NCBI RefSeq assembly: GCF_023147505.1
Contig: NZ_JAHXPB010000002.1
Location: 1-64,000, forward strand
Length of the DNA stretch: 64,000 bases
DNA from: Brevundimonas sp. EYE_349
Lineage (GTDB): Bacteria > Pseudomonadota > Alphaproteobacteria > Caulobacterales > Caulobacteraceae
Direction of reading: 5' to 3'
A model generated the notes under the pieces. The model was not told the DNA's origin. It did no database searches and worked only from the letters and a program-made list of their open reading frames with translations. The stretch's first letter is position 1; each line of letters starts with the position of its first letter. This document shows positions 34,434 to 43,248 of this stretch, piece after piece. A program made the translations under genes and the position numbers.

Positions 34434-36959
34434 TTGCATAATCGAGGGCGACAGCCGGTTGTCGATCGTCGCGCCCTCGTTCAGGCTGCGGCCGGCGTGG
34501 CGATGGCCGCCACTGTTTCCGCCCCCGTTGTCTCCCGCGCCGCTCAGGCTGCGGCCGTGTCTGAGAGCGCTCGCCGTCATCGCGTGAAGCTGGCGTTCGG
34601 ATGGAAACACGCCTTGGGGCATGCCGCCGACGAGGACAAGGATTTCGGTTTCGGGCGGGACCAGCGCACCTACGCCAAGGTCGGCGGCTCGGCCTCGGCG
34701 CCGATCGCGCAGGCCGCCATGGCCGATTTCGACGATTCCGGCTGGGCGTCCGTCCAGATCCCTCACGACTGGGCGATCGACCTGCCTTACGATCCCGGCT
34801 CGGCGGCGCCTGCGGATGGGCAGGACGATCCGCGCGCCGCCCATGGCTACAAGGCCCTGGGGCGGGATCATCCCGAGAACAGCGTCGGTTGGTATCGTCG
34901 CAAACTGGCCATTCCGGCCGACTGGAGCGGCCGACGTCTGGGGCTGACGTTCGACGGCGCCTTCCGCAGCGTGATCGTCTTCCTGAACGGCGTCATCGTC
35001 GCCGAACACGCGGGCGGCTATACGCCGTTCGACGTGGACATCACCGACATCGCCCGACCGGGAGAGGTCAACTGGCTTGTGGTCAGGGTCGACGCCAGCC
35101 TGGGCGAAGGCTGGTTCTATGAGGGAGCGGGCCTCTATCGCCACGTCTGGATGACAGCGACCGACCCGCTGCATGTCGCGCCTTACGGGGCCTTCATCCA
35201 GGCGGCGCCGCACGGCGCCGGCGCGACCGGCAAGGTTGAGGTCGCCCTTCGCAATCAGTCCGACACGCCCCGACAGGCCCGGGTGCGGATGACGGTTCTG
35301 GCGCCGAACGGACTGGCCATGGCCAGGACCGAGCGGTTGGTGGCGGTTGACGCCTGGAGCGAGGGACGCAGCGAGGCGGACCTGGCGTGGGACGCGGCGC
35401 CCCTGTGGTCGCCGGCCGATCCGCAGCTTCACCGGCTGTCGGTCGAGGTCGAACTGGATGGCGTGGTGCGCGACGCCGTAGATGTCCCGTTCGGCGTCCG
35501 TTCGGCCGTGTTCGATCCGCGTCGGGGCTTCCTGCTGAACGGGCAGCCGTTGAAGCTGTTGGGCGCCTGCTGCCACCAGGACCACGCCGGCGTCGGCGCC
35601 GCCCTACCCGATGCGCTTCAGGTGTGGCGAATTCAGCAGCTCAAGGCCATGGGGTGCAACGCCTACCGGGCCGCCCACAACCCAGCGACGCCTGAACTGA
35701 TGGACGCCTGCGATCGGCTGGGCATGCTGGTCATAGCCGAAACCCGTCGGATGTCTTCCGATCCGGAGTCGTTAGAGGAACTGTCCACCCTGGTGCGGCG
35801 GGACCGCAATCGGCCTTCAGTCATCGCCTGGTCCATCGGCAACGAGGAACAGACCATCCAGGGGACGGAGGTCGGCGCGGCCATCGCCCGCACCATGAAG
35901 CGGGTCGTCAATCGCCTTGACCCGTCTCGGCCCATCACGGCGGCCAAGGATCAGGACTTCGGCGAAGGGGTGTCGCGGGTGGTCGACATTCTGGGCTTCA
36001 ACTATCGCACGCCGCAGATGGAGGGCTATCACGCCCGCTTCCCGGATCAGCCCATCATGGGCACGGAGACCGGAAGCACCGTCGCCACGCGCGGCGAATA
36101 TGTGCTGGACGCCGCCCGTCACATCGTGCCGGCCTATGATCGCGAACATCCCTGGTGGGCCTCGACCGCCGAAGAGTGGTGGATCCTGGCGGCGGATCGT
36201 CCCTACATCGCAGGCGGCTTCATCTGGACTGGCTTCGACTATCGCGGGGAGCCGACGCCTTACAATCGCTGGCCCAGCGTCGGTTCCTACTTCGGCGCGA
36301 TGGATTCCTGCGGCTTCCCCAAGGACAATTATTGGTACTACCGCGCCTGGTGGCGGCCGGAGCCGCTGCTGCACCTGTTCCCTCACTGGAATTGGGAAGG
36401 GCGCGGGGGCCAGGACATCGAGGTCTGGGTTCATTCCAACCTGGACCGGGTCGAACTGTTCCTGAACGGCCGGTCGCTGGGCGCCCAGTCCGTGACCCGA
36501 AATCGTCACCTGGCCTGGTCCGTCGCCTATGCGCCGGGCGTGCTGGAAGCGCGGGGGTGGAAGGACGGGCGGCTGGTCACGACCCAACGGCGTGAAACGG
36601 CCGGTGCGCCGGTCGCCCTGCGGATGTCGGCGGACCGTCTGAGGCTTGTCGCCGACGGCGAGGACGTGGCGATGATCGCCGTCGACGCGGTGGATGCCCG
36701 CGGCCGTCCGTGTCCGCGCGCCGCCGACCTGATTCAATTCAGTACGACGGGCGACGGCCGGATCATCGGCGTCGGCAATGGCGATCCCGTCAGCCACGAA
36801 GCCGATCGCGCCGACCGGCGGCGATTATTCAACGGCCTGGCCCAGGCCATACTGCAGACAGGCCGCCAGGGCGGCCCCATCACCATCACCGCCAGCGCTG
36901 GGGGCCTGCGCCCCGCCTCGCTGCGGCTTGACGCCCGACAAACCAGACAATCGACCTGA
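34434..36959 (+). CDS. Glycoside hydrolase family 2 (beta-galactosidase type)
   Basis: An 841-residue exported GH2 enzyme with sugar-binding, immunoglobulin-like and TIM-barrel domains. Acid/base Glu471 is in WSIGNEE and nucleophile Glu545 in IMGTETGS. The last 200 residues look like DUF4982 and Ig-like modules. The start is TTG 34434, with GGAGGGGGG 5 bp upstream; an ATG at 34389 would add 15 residues but has no ribosome-binding site. The N-terminus (VDRRALVQAAAGVAMAATV) suggests Tat or Sec export. It leads an operon with a TonB receptor and a GH53 galactanase, so trimming galactan oligosaccharides is its likely task. Confidence 0.88.
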   Translation: MHNRGRQPVVDRRALVQAAAGVAMAATVSAPVVSRAAQAAAVSESARRHRVKLAFGWKHALGHAADEDKDFGFGRDQRTYAKVGGSASAPIAQAAMADFDDSGWASVQIPHDWAIDLPYDPGSAAPADGQDDPRAAHGYKALGRDHPENSVGWYRRKLAIPADWSGRRLGLTFDGAFRSVIVFLNGVIVAEHAGGYTPFDVDITDIARPGEVNWLVVRVDASLGEGWFYEGAGLYRHVWMTATDPLHVAPYGAFIQAAPHGAGATGKVEVALRNQSDTPRQARVRMTVLAPNGLAMARTERLVAVDAWSEGRSEADLAWDAAPLWSPADPQLHRLSVEVELDGVVRDAVDVPFGVRSAVFDPRRGFLLNGQPLKLLGACCHQDHAGVGAALPDALQVWRIQQLKAMGCNAYRAAHNPATPELMDACDRLGMLVIAETRRMSSDPESLEELSTLVRRDRNRPSVIAWSIGNEEQTIQGTEVGAAIARTMKRVVNRLDPSRPITAAKDQDFGEGVSRVVDILGFNYRTPQMEGYHARFPDQPIMGTETGSTVATRGEYVLDAARHIVPAYDREHPWWASTAEEWWILAADRPYIAGGFIWTGFDYRGEPTPYNRWPSVGSYFGAMDSCGFPKDNYWYYRAWWRPEPLLHLFPHWNWEGRGGQDIEVWVHSNLDRVELFLNGRSLGAQSVTRNRHLAWSVAYAPGVLEARGWKDGRLVTTQRRETAGAPVALRMSADRLRLVADGEDVAMIAVDAVDARGRPCPRAADLIQFSTTGDGRIIGVGNGDPVSHEADRADRRRLFNGLAQAILQTGRQGGPITITASAGGLRPASLRLDARQTRQST

Positions 36960-36984
36960 AAACAGGCGACCAGGGGAGGATTCC

Positions 36985-39618
36985 ATGATCATCAACCGCA
37001 AGACCATCGTCGCCGCCGGCGTATCCGCCTCGGCTCTTTTCGTGGCCGCCGCACCGGCCCTGGCCCAGACGACGGCGCCGGCCGCCGCCCCGTCCGACGG
37101 GGCGACCCAGGTCGACGAGGTCGTGGTCACGGGCATTCGCGGCGCCCTGCGCAGCGCCATCGGCGTCAAGCGACGCTCGGACCTGGTGGTCGAAGCCATC
37201 TCGTCCGAGGACATCGGCCAACTGCCCAACGTCACCATCGCCGAAGAGCTGGTGCGCCTGCCGGGCATCAACGGCACGCGCGACCGCGGCAATCAGAGCC
37301 AGGCTGCGATCCGCGGTCTGGGACCACGCCTGGTGCTGGGCCTGGTCAACGGACGCGAGGTCGCCTCGTCCGAGCCTGACCGCAACATTCGTTGGGAAAT
37401 CTACCCGTCCGAAATCGTCTCCGGCGTAGAGGTGTATAAGTCCCAGTCCGCCGATCTGGTGTCGGGCGGCATCGCCGGCACGATCGACATCCGCACGACC
37501 CGCCCGCTGGACTATCGCGGGCCCGGCTTCGTGGGCACGGCAGGCGCGGCCTACTACGACGCCGGCAAGGATCTGCCGGACTACGACCCCCTGGGCTATC
37601 GTTTGAGCGCCAACGTCAACCACGCCGTCAACGACACCCTGGCCGTCAACCTGGGACTGACCCGTCAGGTTCAGAAGAACGGCTATGCGACCTTCGAGGG
37701 CTGGGGCTGGAACGACGCGGCGACCGGCGGCTCGCCCGGGGACATCAACAACGACGGCAGGCCTGACGCCACCTTCTACGGCGCGCAAAGCCAGGTGAAG
37801 CGCCTGACCGAGACGCGCAACGGCGTCAACGGCGCCCTGCAATGGCGGCCGTCCGACCGGTTCGAACTGAATTTCGACGCCCTGTATTCCGACATCAAGA
37901 TCGACGAAGACCAGAACCAGATCTGGTACGGAAACAACGGAACCTACGGCAACTGGGGCGGCGGTTCATCCTGGGCCTACAGCGATCCGCAGGCCTCCTA
38001 CACCCTGATCGACGGCACGGTCGTCGCGGCGCGCCTGCCCTATGCTTCGGTGACCAATGTCATCGCCAAATACACCGAGGACAAGACGCTGTTCGCCACC
38101 GGGCTGAACGGCAAGTGGAGCCTGGGCGACTGGACGTTGGTCGGCGATCTCGCCTATTCCTCGGCCAAGCGCGAGAACCTGTGGCGGGCTGTCTTCACCG
38201 AACAGTATCCGTCCTTGGCCGGCGTCGACATGACGCCTGGCCGCCGACCTTCAGCCTACGCCGTCTATGACACCGGCAATCCGGCCAGTCAGCCGCTGCA
38301 GGATTATCGCCCGGCCCAGGCGGACGGCGGAGACCTGTCGGACGAACTGACCTCGGCCCGGTTCGACGCCACCCGTTACCTGGGCGACAGCGGGATCACC
38401 GAACTGTCGTTCGGCGCGCGCGTGACCGACCGCACCAAGTCCTATGACCGCACCTTCTGGACCCAGACGCCGATCATCGCGACCTTGCCGGCCGGATTGC
38501 TGACCAGCTTCACCGTCCCGGATTTCGATACGCCGTCCTTCATCAACGGCGATTTCGACGCCGTGGCCAAGGCCGCCATCGGCGGCTTCGTCCAGCCCGC
38601 CAACAGCGCCGATCCCAAATCCGGCTGGTCCGTCAAGGAGACGGTGGCCGAGGCCTATGTGAAGGCCAAGTTCGCCGGAACCCTGGCGGGCCTGCCGTTC
38701 ACGGGCAATGTCGGCGCCCGCGCCGTGCAGGCCGAGACGTCCAGCCACGGTCAGGAATCGGTCAACGGCGGCGCCTACACCCCCGTCAGCGTCGATAACG
38801 ACCACTTCGAACTGCTGCCCAGCCTGAACCTGACGCTGACCCTGGCGGAAGGCCGGCAGTTGCGCCTCGGCCTGGCCCGCACGCTGGCGCGCCCGCCGCT
38901 GGACGAACTGCGCGCCGGCCGCACCCTGTACAACACCACCCCCCCGCCGACGGGCTCGGCCGGCAACCCGCTGCTGAAGCCCTACATCGCCAATCAGGTC
39001 GACCTGTCCTACGAATGGTATTTCGCGCCGGAGGCCCTGTTCGCCGCCGCCGTCTATTACAAGGATGTGGAAAGCCATATCGGCTATTCGACCCAGCCCG
39101 TAACGATCGGCGGCACGACCTACAACGTCACCGGCCCGTTCAACGGCGGGGGCGGCGGGATCACCGGCGCGGAACTGACCTTCCAGACGCCGTTCAGCTT
39201 CATCCCTGCGCTACGGAACTTCGGCATCTACGCCAACTTCGCCTATGTGGATTCCGACCTGAAGGAGTTCTATCCGGCGAACAATCCCCTGTCCGCGACG
39301 GGTCTGGCCAAGGAGACCGCGACGGTCGACCTGTGGTATTCGGACGGCAAGCTGGAGAGCCGACTGGGCTTCAAGTACCATAGCCCCTTCACCGTGATCA
39401 CCGGTTGGGATGGTTCCGCGCTTCGGACCCTGGAAAGCGAAAAGACCCTGGACTTCAGCACCTCCTACCAGCTGACCTCCCAGGTCGGCCTGCGGTTCCA
39501 GGCCAGCAACCTGACCGACGAGCGCGTGCGGCTTCACTACGACAACACCGCCAACCGTCTGGCCAGCGACAGCCGCTACGGCCGCCGGTTCAGTCTGGAC
39601 GCCACCTTCCGCTACTGA
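36985..39618 (+). CDS. TonB-dependent receptor (galactan locus)
   Basis: An 877-residue outer-membrane receptor. ATG follows GGGAGG; the signal peptide ends near PALAQ. A TonB-box-like segment (VDEVVVTGIRGALRSAI) and the plug domain (to about residue 200) precede a 22-strand-type barrel ending in DATFRY. It belongs to the carbohydrate-type receptors that open with VVVTGxR..L..A...KR. It lies 25 bp after the GH2 gene and just before the GH53 gene, so the probable ligand is a galactan-derived oligosaccharide. Confidence 0.9.
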   Translation: MIINRKTIVAAGVSASALFVAAAPALAQTTAPAAAPSDGATQVDEVVVTGIRGALRSAIGVKRRSDLVVEAISSEDIGQLPNVTIAEELVRLPGINGTRDRGNQSQAAIRGLGPRLVLGLVNGREVASSEPDRNIRWEIYPSEIVSGVEVYKSQSADLVSGGIAGTIDIRTTRPLDYRGPGFVGTAGAAYYDAGKDLPDYDPLGYRLSANVNHAVNDTLAVNLGLTRQVQKNGYATFEGWGWNDAATGGSPGDINNDGRPDATFYGAQSQVKRLTETRNGVNGALQWRPSDRFELNFDALYSDIKIDEDQNQIWYGNNGTYGNWGGGSSWAYSDPQASYTLIDGTVVAARLPYASVTNVIAKYTEDKTLFATGLNGKWSLGDWTLVGDLAYSSAKRENLWRAVFTEQYPSLAGVDMTPGRRPSAYAVYDTGNPASQPLQDYRPAQADGGDLSDELTSARFDATRYLGDSGITELSFGARVTDRTKSYDRTFWTQTPIIATLPAGLLTSFTVPDFDTPSFINGDFDAVAKAAIGGFVQPANSADPKSGWSVKETVAEAYVKAKFAGTLAGLPFTGNVGARAVQAETSSHGQESVNGGAYTPVSVDNDHFELLPSLNLTLTLAEGRQLRLGLARTLARPPLDELRAGRTLYNTTPPPTGSAGNPLLKPYIANQVDLSYEWYFAPEALFAAAVYYKDVESHIGYSTQPVTIGGTTYNVTGPFNGGGGGITGAELTFQTPFSFIPALRNFGIYANFAYVDSDLKEFYPANNPLSATGLAKETATVDLWYSDGKLESRLGFKYHSPFTVITGWDGSALRTLESEKTLDFSTSYQLTSQVGLRFQASNLTDERVRLHYDNTANRLASDSRYGRRFSLDATFRY

Positions 39619-39662
39619 GGCGGCGCCGCTGCGCCCTGGCCTATGACCACCGGAGAACGACC

Positions 39663-41072
39663 ATCCGTCGCTTGATTCTTCCTGCCCTCGTCGCCCTCCT
39701 CGCCCTGCCCGCGCAGGCCGAGGAGGCGCGCCAGCCGACGCCGCCTTTCTACTTTGGCGCCGACCTGTCCTATGTGAACGAAATGGAGGATTGCGGCGCC
39801 GTCTATCGCAAGGACGGTCAGGCCCGCGACCCCTACGCCCTGTTCGCCGAACTGGGCACGAACCTGGTGCGGGTGCGCCTCTGGCACAATGCGGAATGGA
39901 CGAAGTACAGCGACCTGGACGATGTACGCCAGACGATCCGACGCGCCCGTGCGGCGGGCATGGAGGTGCTCCTAGACTTCCACTACTCGGACGACTGGGC
40001 CGACGGCGACAAACAGATCGTGCCCGCCGCCTGGCGGTCCATCCGCGACGACGCGCCCGCCCTGTCCAAGGCGGTGTACGATTACACCTTCCAGACCCTT
40101 CGCACGCTGGACGCCGAAGGCCTGATGCCCGATCAGGTCCAGGTCGGCAATGAAACCAATCCCGAACTGATGGGAGAGGCGGACTGGAAGACGACCCGTC
40201 CCGGCATCGACTGGCCGCGCAACGCCGCCCTGTTGAACGCCGGGATCAAGGCCGTGCGCGACGCCGGCGCCCAGTCGGCCATCCAGCCGCTCGTCATGCT
40301 CCACATCGCCCAGCCCGAAAATGTGGAGCCGTGGTTCGCGGCGGCCTGGGCGCACGGGGTGCGCGATTTCGACCTGATCGGCCTCAGCTACTATCGCAAA
40401 TGGTCCACGCGCGATCTGGACGGCCTGGAGCAGACGATCAATCGCCTGCGGCATCGCTATCCGGCCGAGGTGGTGGTGGTCGAGACCGCCTATCCCTTCA
40501 CCACCGACGCCGCCGACGCCTCGCCCAATCTGCTGGGCGCCGATTCTCTTCTGCCGGACTATCCCGCCACCTATGAAGGGCAGCGCCGCTACATGGTCGA
40601 CCTGACCCAGCGGGTGAAGTTCGCCGGCGGCGTGGGCGTGGTCTATTGGGAGCCGGCCTGGGTCTCCACCCCCTGCTCGACCCGGTGGGGCCAGGGCTCC
40701 AACTGGGAGAATGCGACCTATTTCGACTGGCGGCGCGGCAACGAGGCGACCCCGGCGGCCAGCTTCGCCAAGGCGACCTATCGGGAGGCGGCGCCCCTGA
40801 CCCTGACGCTGCGACGTCCCGCCGGCGCCACAGGCCCGCTCTGGCTATGGGGCGATTTCCTGGGCGCCAACGACATCGCCATCCGCCTGGCGCCCGACCC
40901 CCAGGACCCGACCCTCTATCGCTACACGACCACCGTCCAGCCGGACGCGACCCTGCGGTTCCAGGTCTATGACCGCCGCCCGTTCGATCGCGGCGTCCTT
41001 GGCGACGGCCAGTTGATCGAGGCGACGGTCACCGGCCAGGGCTTCAGCGCCAGTTACGTGGTCCAGCATTGA
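39663..41072 (+). CDS. GH53 arabinogalactan endo-beta-1,4-galactanase, apparent ATC start
   Basis: A 469-residue exported enzyme of family GH53, which cuts beta-1,4-galactan. Acid/base Glu164 lies in QVGNETNPEL and nucleophile Glu274 in VVVETAYPF; GADLSYVNEMED and VRVRLWHNAEW are family hallmarks. A C-terminal beta-domain follows residue 375. No ATG or GTG suits the signal peptide. GGAGAA (39652-39657) lies 5 bp before an in-frame ATC at 39663, giving IRRLILPALVALLALPAQA, a textbook signal peptide. The next choice, TTG 39672, would lose the arginines and has 14-bp spacing. Confidence 0.88.
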   Translation: MRRLILPALVALLALPAQAEEARQPTPPFYFGADLSYVNEMEDCGAVYRKDGQARDPYALFAELGTNLVRVRLWHNAEWTKYSDLDDVRQTIRRARAAGMEVLLDFHYSDDWADGDKQIVPAAWRSIRDDAPALSKAVYDYTFQTLRTLDAEGLMPDQVQVGNETNPELMGEADWKTTRPGIDWPRNAALLNAGIKAVRDAGAQSAIQPLVMLHIAQPENVEPWFAAAWAHGVRDFDLIGLSYYRKWSTRDLDGLEQTINRLRHRYPAEVVVVETAYPFTTDAADASPNLLGADSLLPDYPATYEGQRRYMVDLTQRVKFAGGVGVVYWEPAWVSTPCSTRWGQGSNWENATYFDWRRGNEATPAASFAKATYREAAPLTLTLRRPAGATGPLWLWGDFLGANDIAIRLAPDPQDPTLYRYTTTVQPDATLRFQVYDRRPFDRGVLGDGQLIEATVTGQGFSASYVVQH

Positions 41073-41239
41073 TCGGGTATCGCTGCCGCACTCGGCCGGC
41101 ACAGCCTTGACCTGACAGGTCCCGGCGAGCCGGCGTCCGGCTGGCTTTATTGATTTCCATCGCCTGGCCGGCAGGGCGCCCCCGCGTCACACGGCTGTTG
41201 AGGAGACGTGGTTCAGGATCGTTGTTGGAGGGACGCGCG

Positions 41240-43105
41240 ATGTCTGGCGGCGTCCCACGGAGATCGATCATGAGCGCCCTTCTCGCCACCCTGTTTCTCG
41301 CCGCGACCGCCTGCGACCCGGCCGCGGCCGATGTGCGCGCGGCAGGGGGCGACGCCTGCGCCGCAGCCTGGATGGACCGGTCGTTGCGGATGAACGACAT
41401 CGCCGCGGTCGGCGCCCACAACGCCTACAAGCTGGCCATTCCCGAGGCGGAACTGGCGGCGATGACGGCGGTCGATCCGCGCGCGGCGGGCCTGGATTAC
41501 GCCCACCGGCCGCTCGTGGAACAGCTGGACGCCGGTGCGCGCCAGCTGGAGATCGACGTGCTGAACGATCCTCACGGCGGCCGCTACGCCCACCCTTTGT
41601 CGGCGCTGGGGCGGCCCGGCGCCGGCGCGCCGGTCGGCGCGGCCTTCCAGCAGGCGATGGCGCGGCCTGGATTCAAGGTGCTGCATAGGCCCGACGTGGA
41701 TTTCCGCAGCAGTTGCCTGACCTTCGTCGTCTGTCTGACGCAGATTCGCGACTGGTCGGCGGCCCATCCCGATCACGCCCCCCTGCTGATCCTGCTGAAC
41801 GCCAAGACGGGTGCGGCCTCGATGCCGGGCGGGGTTGCGCCGCTTAACTTCGACGCGACGGCCTGGGACGCCCTCGACGCCGAGATCCGCGCGGTGTTCG
41901 AGGCCGGACATCTGATCACGCCGGATCTGGTGCGCGGACGCCACGCCACCCTGCGCGAGGGTGTGATGGCCGGCGGATGGCCGACCCTGGGCGCCGCGCG
42001 CGGCAAGGTCTTCTTCGCCCTGGACGAAGCCCCGGAGAAGGTCGCCGCCTATGCGGCGGGCCGGCCGTCGCTGCAGGGCCGGGTCCTGTTCGTCAACACC
42101 GACGAGACCAGCCCCGCCGCCGCCTATCTGACGCTGAACGATCCGGTGGGCCAGCAGGCGCGCATCCGCGAAGCCGTGCGCCAGGGCTTCATCGTGCGGA
42201 CCCGCGCCGACGCCGACACGGTGGAGGCCAGGACGGCCGATGTGTCGCGCCGCACCGCCGCCTTCGCCAGCGGGGCGCAATATGTGTCGACCGACTACTA
42301 TTGGGCCGATCCGCGCTTCCCGACCTATGAGGTGCGCCTGCCCGGCGCAGAGGCGGCGGCCTGCAATCCGGTGCGGACGGCGGCGCGCTGCGACGGCCTG
42401 GCGGTCGAGATGGTGGCGCGCGCTCCCGTGCGCGGCTATCTGGCGCCGGCGGATCGGCCGGACCTGACGAGGGTTCTGGCCCCGCCGCCCGCGCCGGGAT
42501 CGCCACGCGACCGCGCCAACGCCGAGGTGTTCCGCGAGACCCGCGCGCTGCAGGGCACGCCGCGCTGGGACCTGGCGACTGCGGACGTGTCTGGCGACAA
42601 ATACGATCACTTCGCCCAGGCGCTGGGGGTGCGGCTGACGCCGGAGACGGCGCCGGTGCTGACCGCCCTGCTGGACCGTTCGGGAAATGACCGGTCGGTC
42701 GTCGGCGCGGCCAAGGATCATTGGGGGACCAAGCGGCCCTACCTCGGCACGGACCTGCCGATCTGCGAGGCCAAGAGCGATCATCTGGCGGGCAATCCCG
42801 ACTATCCGTCCGGCCATTCGGCGCATGGGATGCATATCGCCATGATCCTGGCCGAACTGGCGCCCCAGCGGGCCGACGCCCTCTATGCGCGGGGTCGTGA
42901 GTTCGCCGAGAGCCGCTTCATCTGCGGCTCGCACACCTACAGCGCCGTGGAGGCGGGCATCCTGTCCGGGGCGGTGATCTATGGCGCCGAGCAGCGTTCG
43001 GATGTGTTCCGGCGCGACATGGAGGCGGCCCGCGCCGAGGTTCAGGCGGCGCTCTCAAAGGCCGGGATCGCGCCGGTTCGGGCCTCGAACGCGACAGCGC
43101 CGTGA
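41240..43105 (+). CDS. Fusion of Ca2+-dependent phosphoinositide phospholipase C and class A acid phosphatase
   Basis: A 621-residue exported protein; ATG has GGAGGG 6 bp upstream, and LAATAC (Cys25) could be a weak lipobox. Residues 50-400 match the Ca2+-dependent phosphoinositide-specific phospholipase C family: His60 (GAHNAYK), EQLDAGARQLEID and His149 (FKVLHRPD). Residues 410-610 are a PAP2/class A non-specific acid phosphatase with K492...RP500 and PSGH (523-526). The third motif is SRFICGSHTYSA, where the usual Asp after the His is Ala569, so activity may be altered. The layout suggests cleavage of a phospholipid followed by removal of phosphate. It is 143 bp before a TonB receptor. Confidence 0.82.
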   Translation: MSGGVPRRSIMSALLATLFLAATACDPAAADVRAAGGDACAAAWMDRSLRMNDIAAVGAHNAYKLAIPEAELAAMTAVDPRAAGLDYAHRPLVEQLDAGARQLEIDVLNDPHGGRYAHPLSALGRPGAGAPVGAAFQQAMARPGFKVLHRPDVDFRSSCLTFVVCLTQIRDWSAAHPDHAPLLILLNAKTGAASMPGGVAPLNFDATAWDALDAEIRAVFEAGHLITPDLVRGRHATLREGVMAGGWPTLGAARGKVFFALDEAPEKVAAYAAGRPSLQGRVLFVNTDETSPAAAYLTLNDPVGQQARIREAVRQGFIVRTRADADTVEARTADVSRRTAAFASGAQYVSTDYYWADPRFPTYEVRLPGAEAAACNPVRTAARCDGLAVEMVARAPVRGYLAPADRPDLTRVLAPPPAPGSPRDRANAEVFRETRALQGTPRWDLATADVSGDKYDHFAQALGVRLTPETAPVLTALLDRSGNDRSVVGAAKDHWGTKRPYLGTDLPICEAKSDHLAGNPDYPSGHSAHGMHIAMILAELAPQRADALYARGREFAESRFICGSHTYSAVEAGILSGAVIYGAEQRSDVFRRDMEAARAEVQAALSKAGIAPVRASNATAP

Positions 43106-43181
43106 ACCTTGAATGAAATCGACTGTCACATGCTGAGGGGCCGTCCAGGCTTGTCGTTGAGGGCGTTAGATCGGCCGGCGT

Positions 43182-43211
43182 GAGACGCCACGGGGCCGGT
43201 CGGCGCGTCTC
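43182..43211. repeat. 7-bp inverted repeat upstream of a TonB receptor
   Basis: GAGACGC (43182-43188) and GCGTCTC (43205-43211) form a perfect inverted repeat with a 16-nt spacer, ending 37 bp before the receptor start. It may be a regulator site or a leader hairpin. Confidence 0.3.
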
Positions 43212-43248
43212 GCCACGAGGCGCGCCAGGCTCTCTGGGGGTAGTCCAA

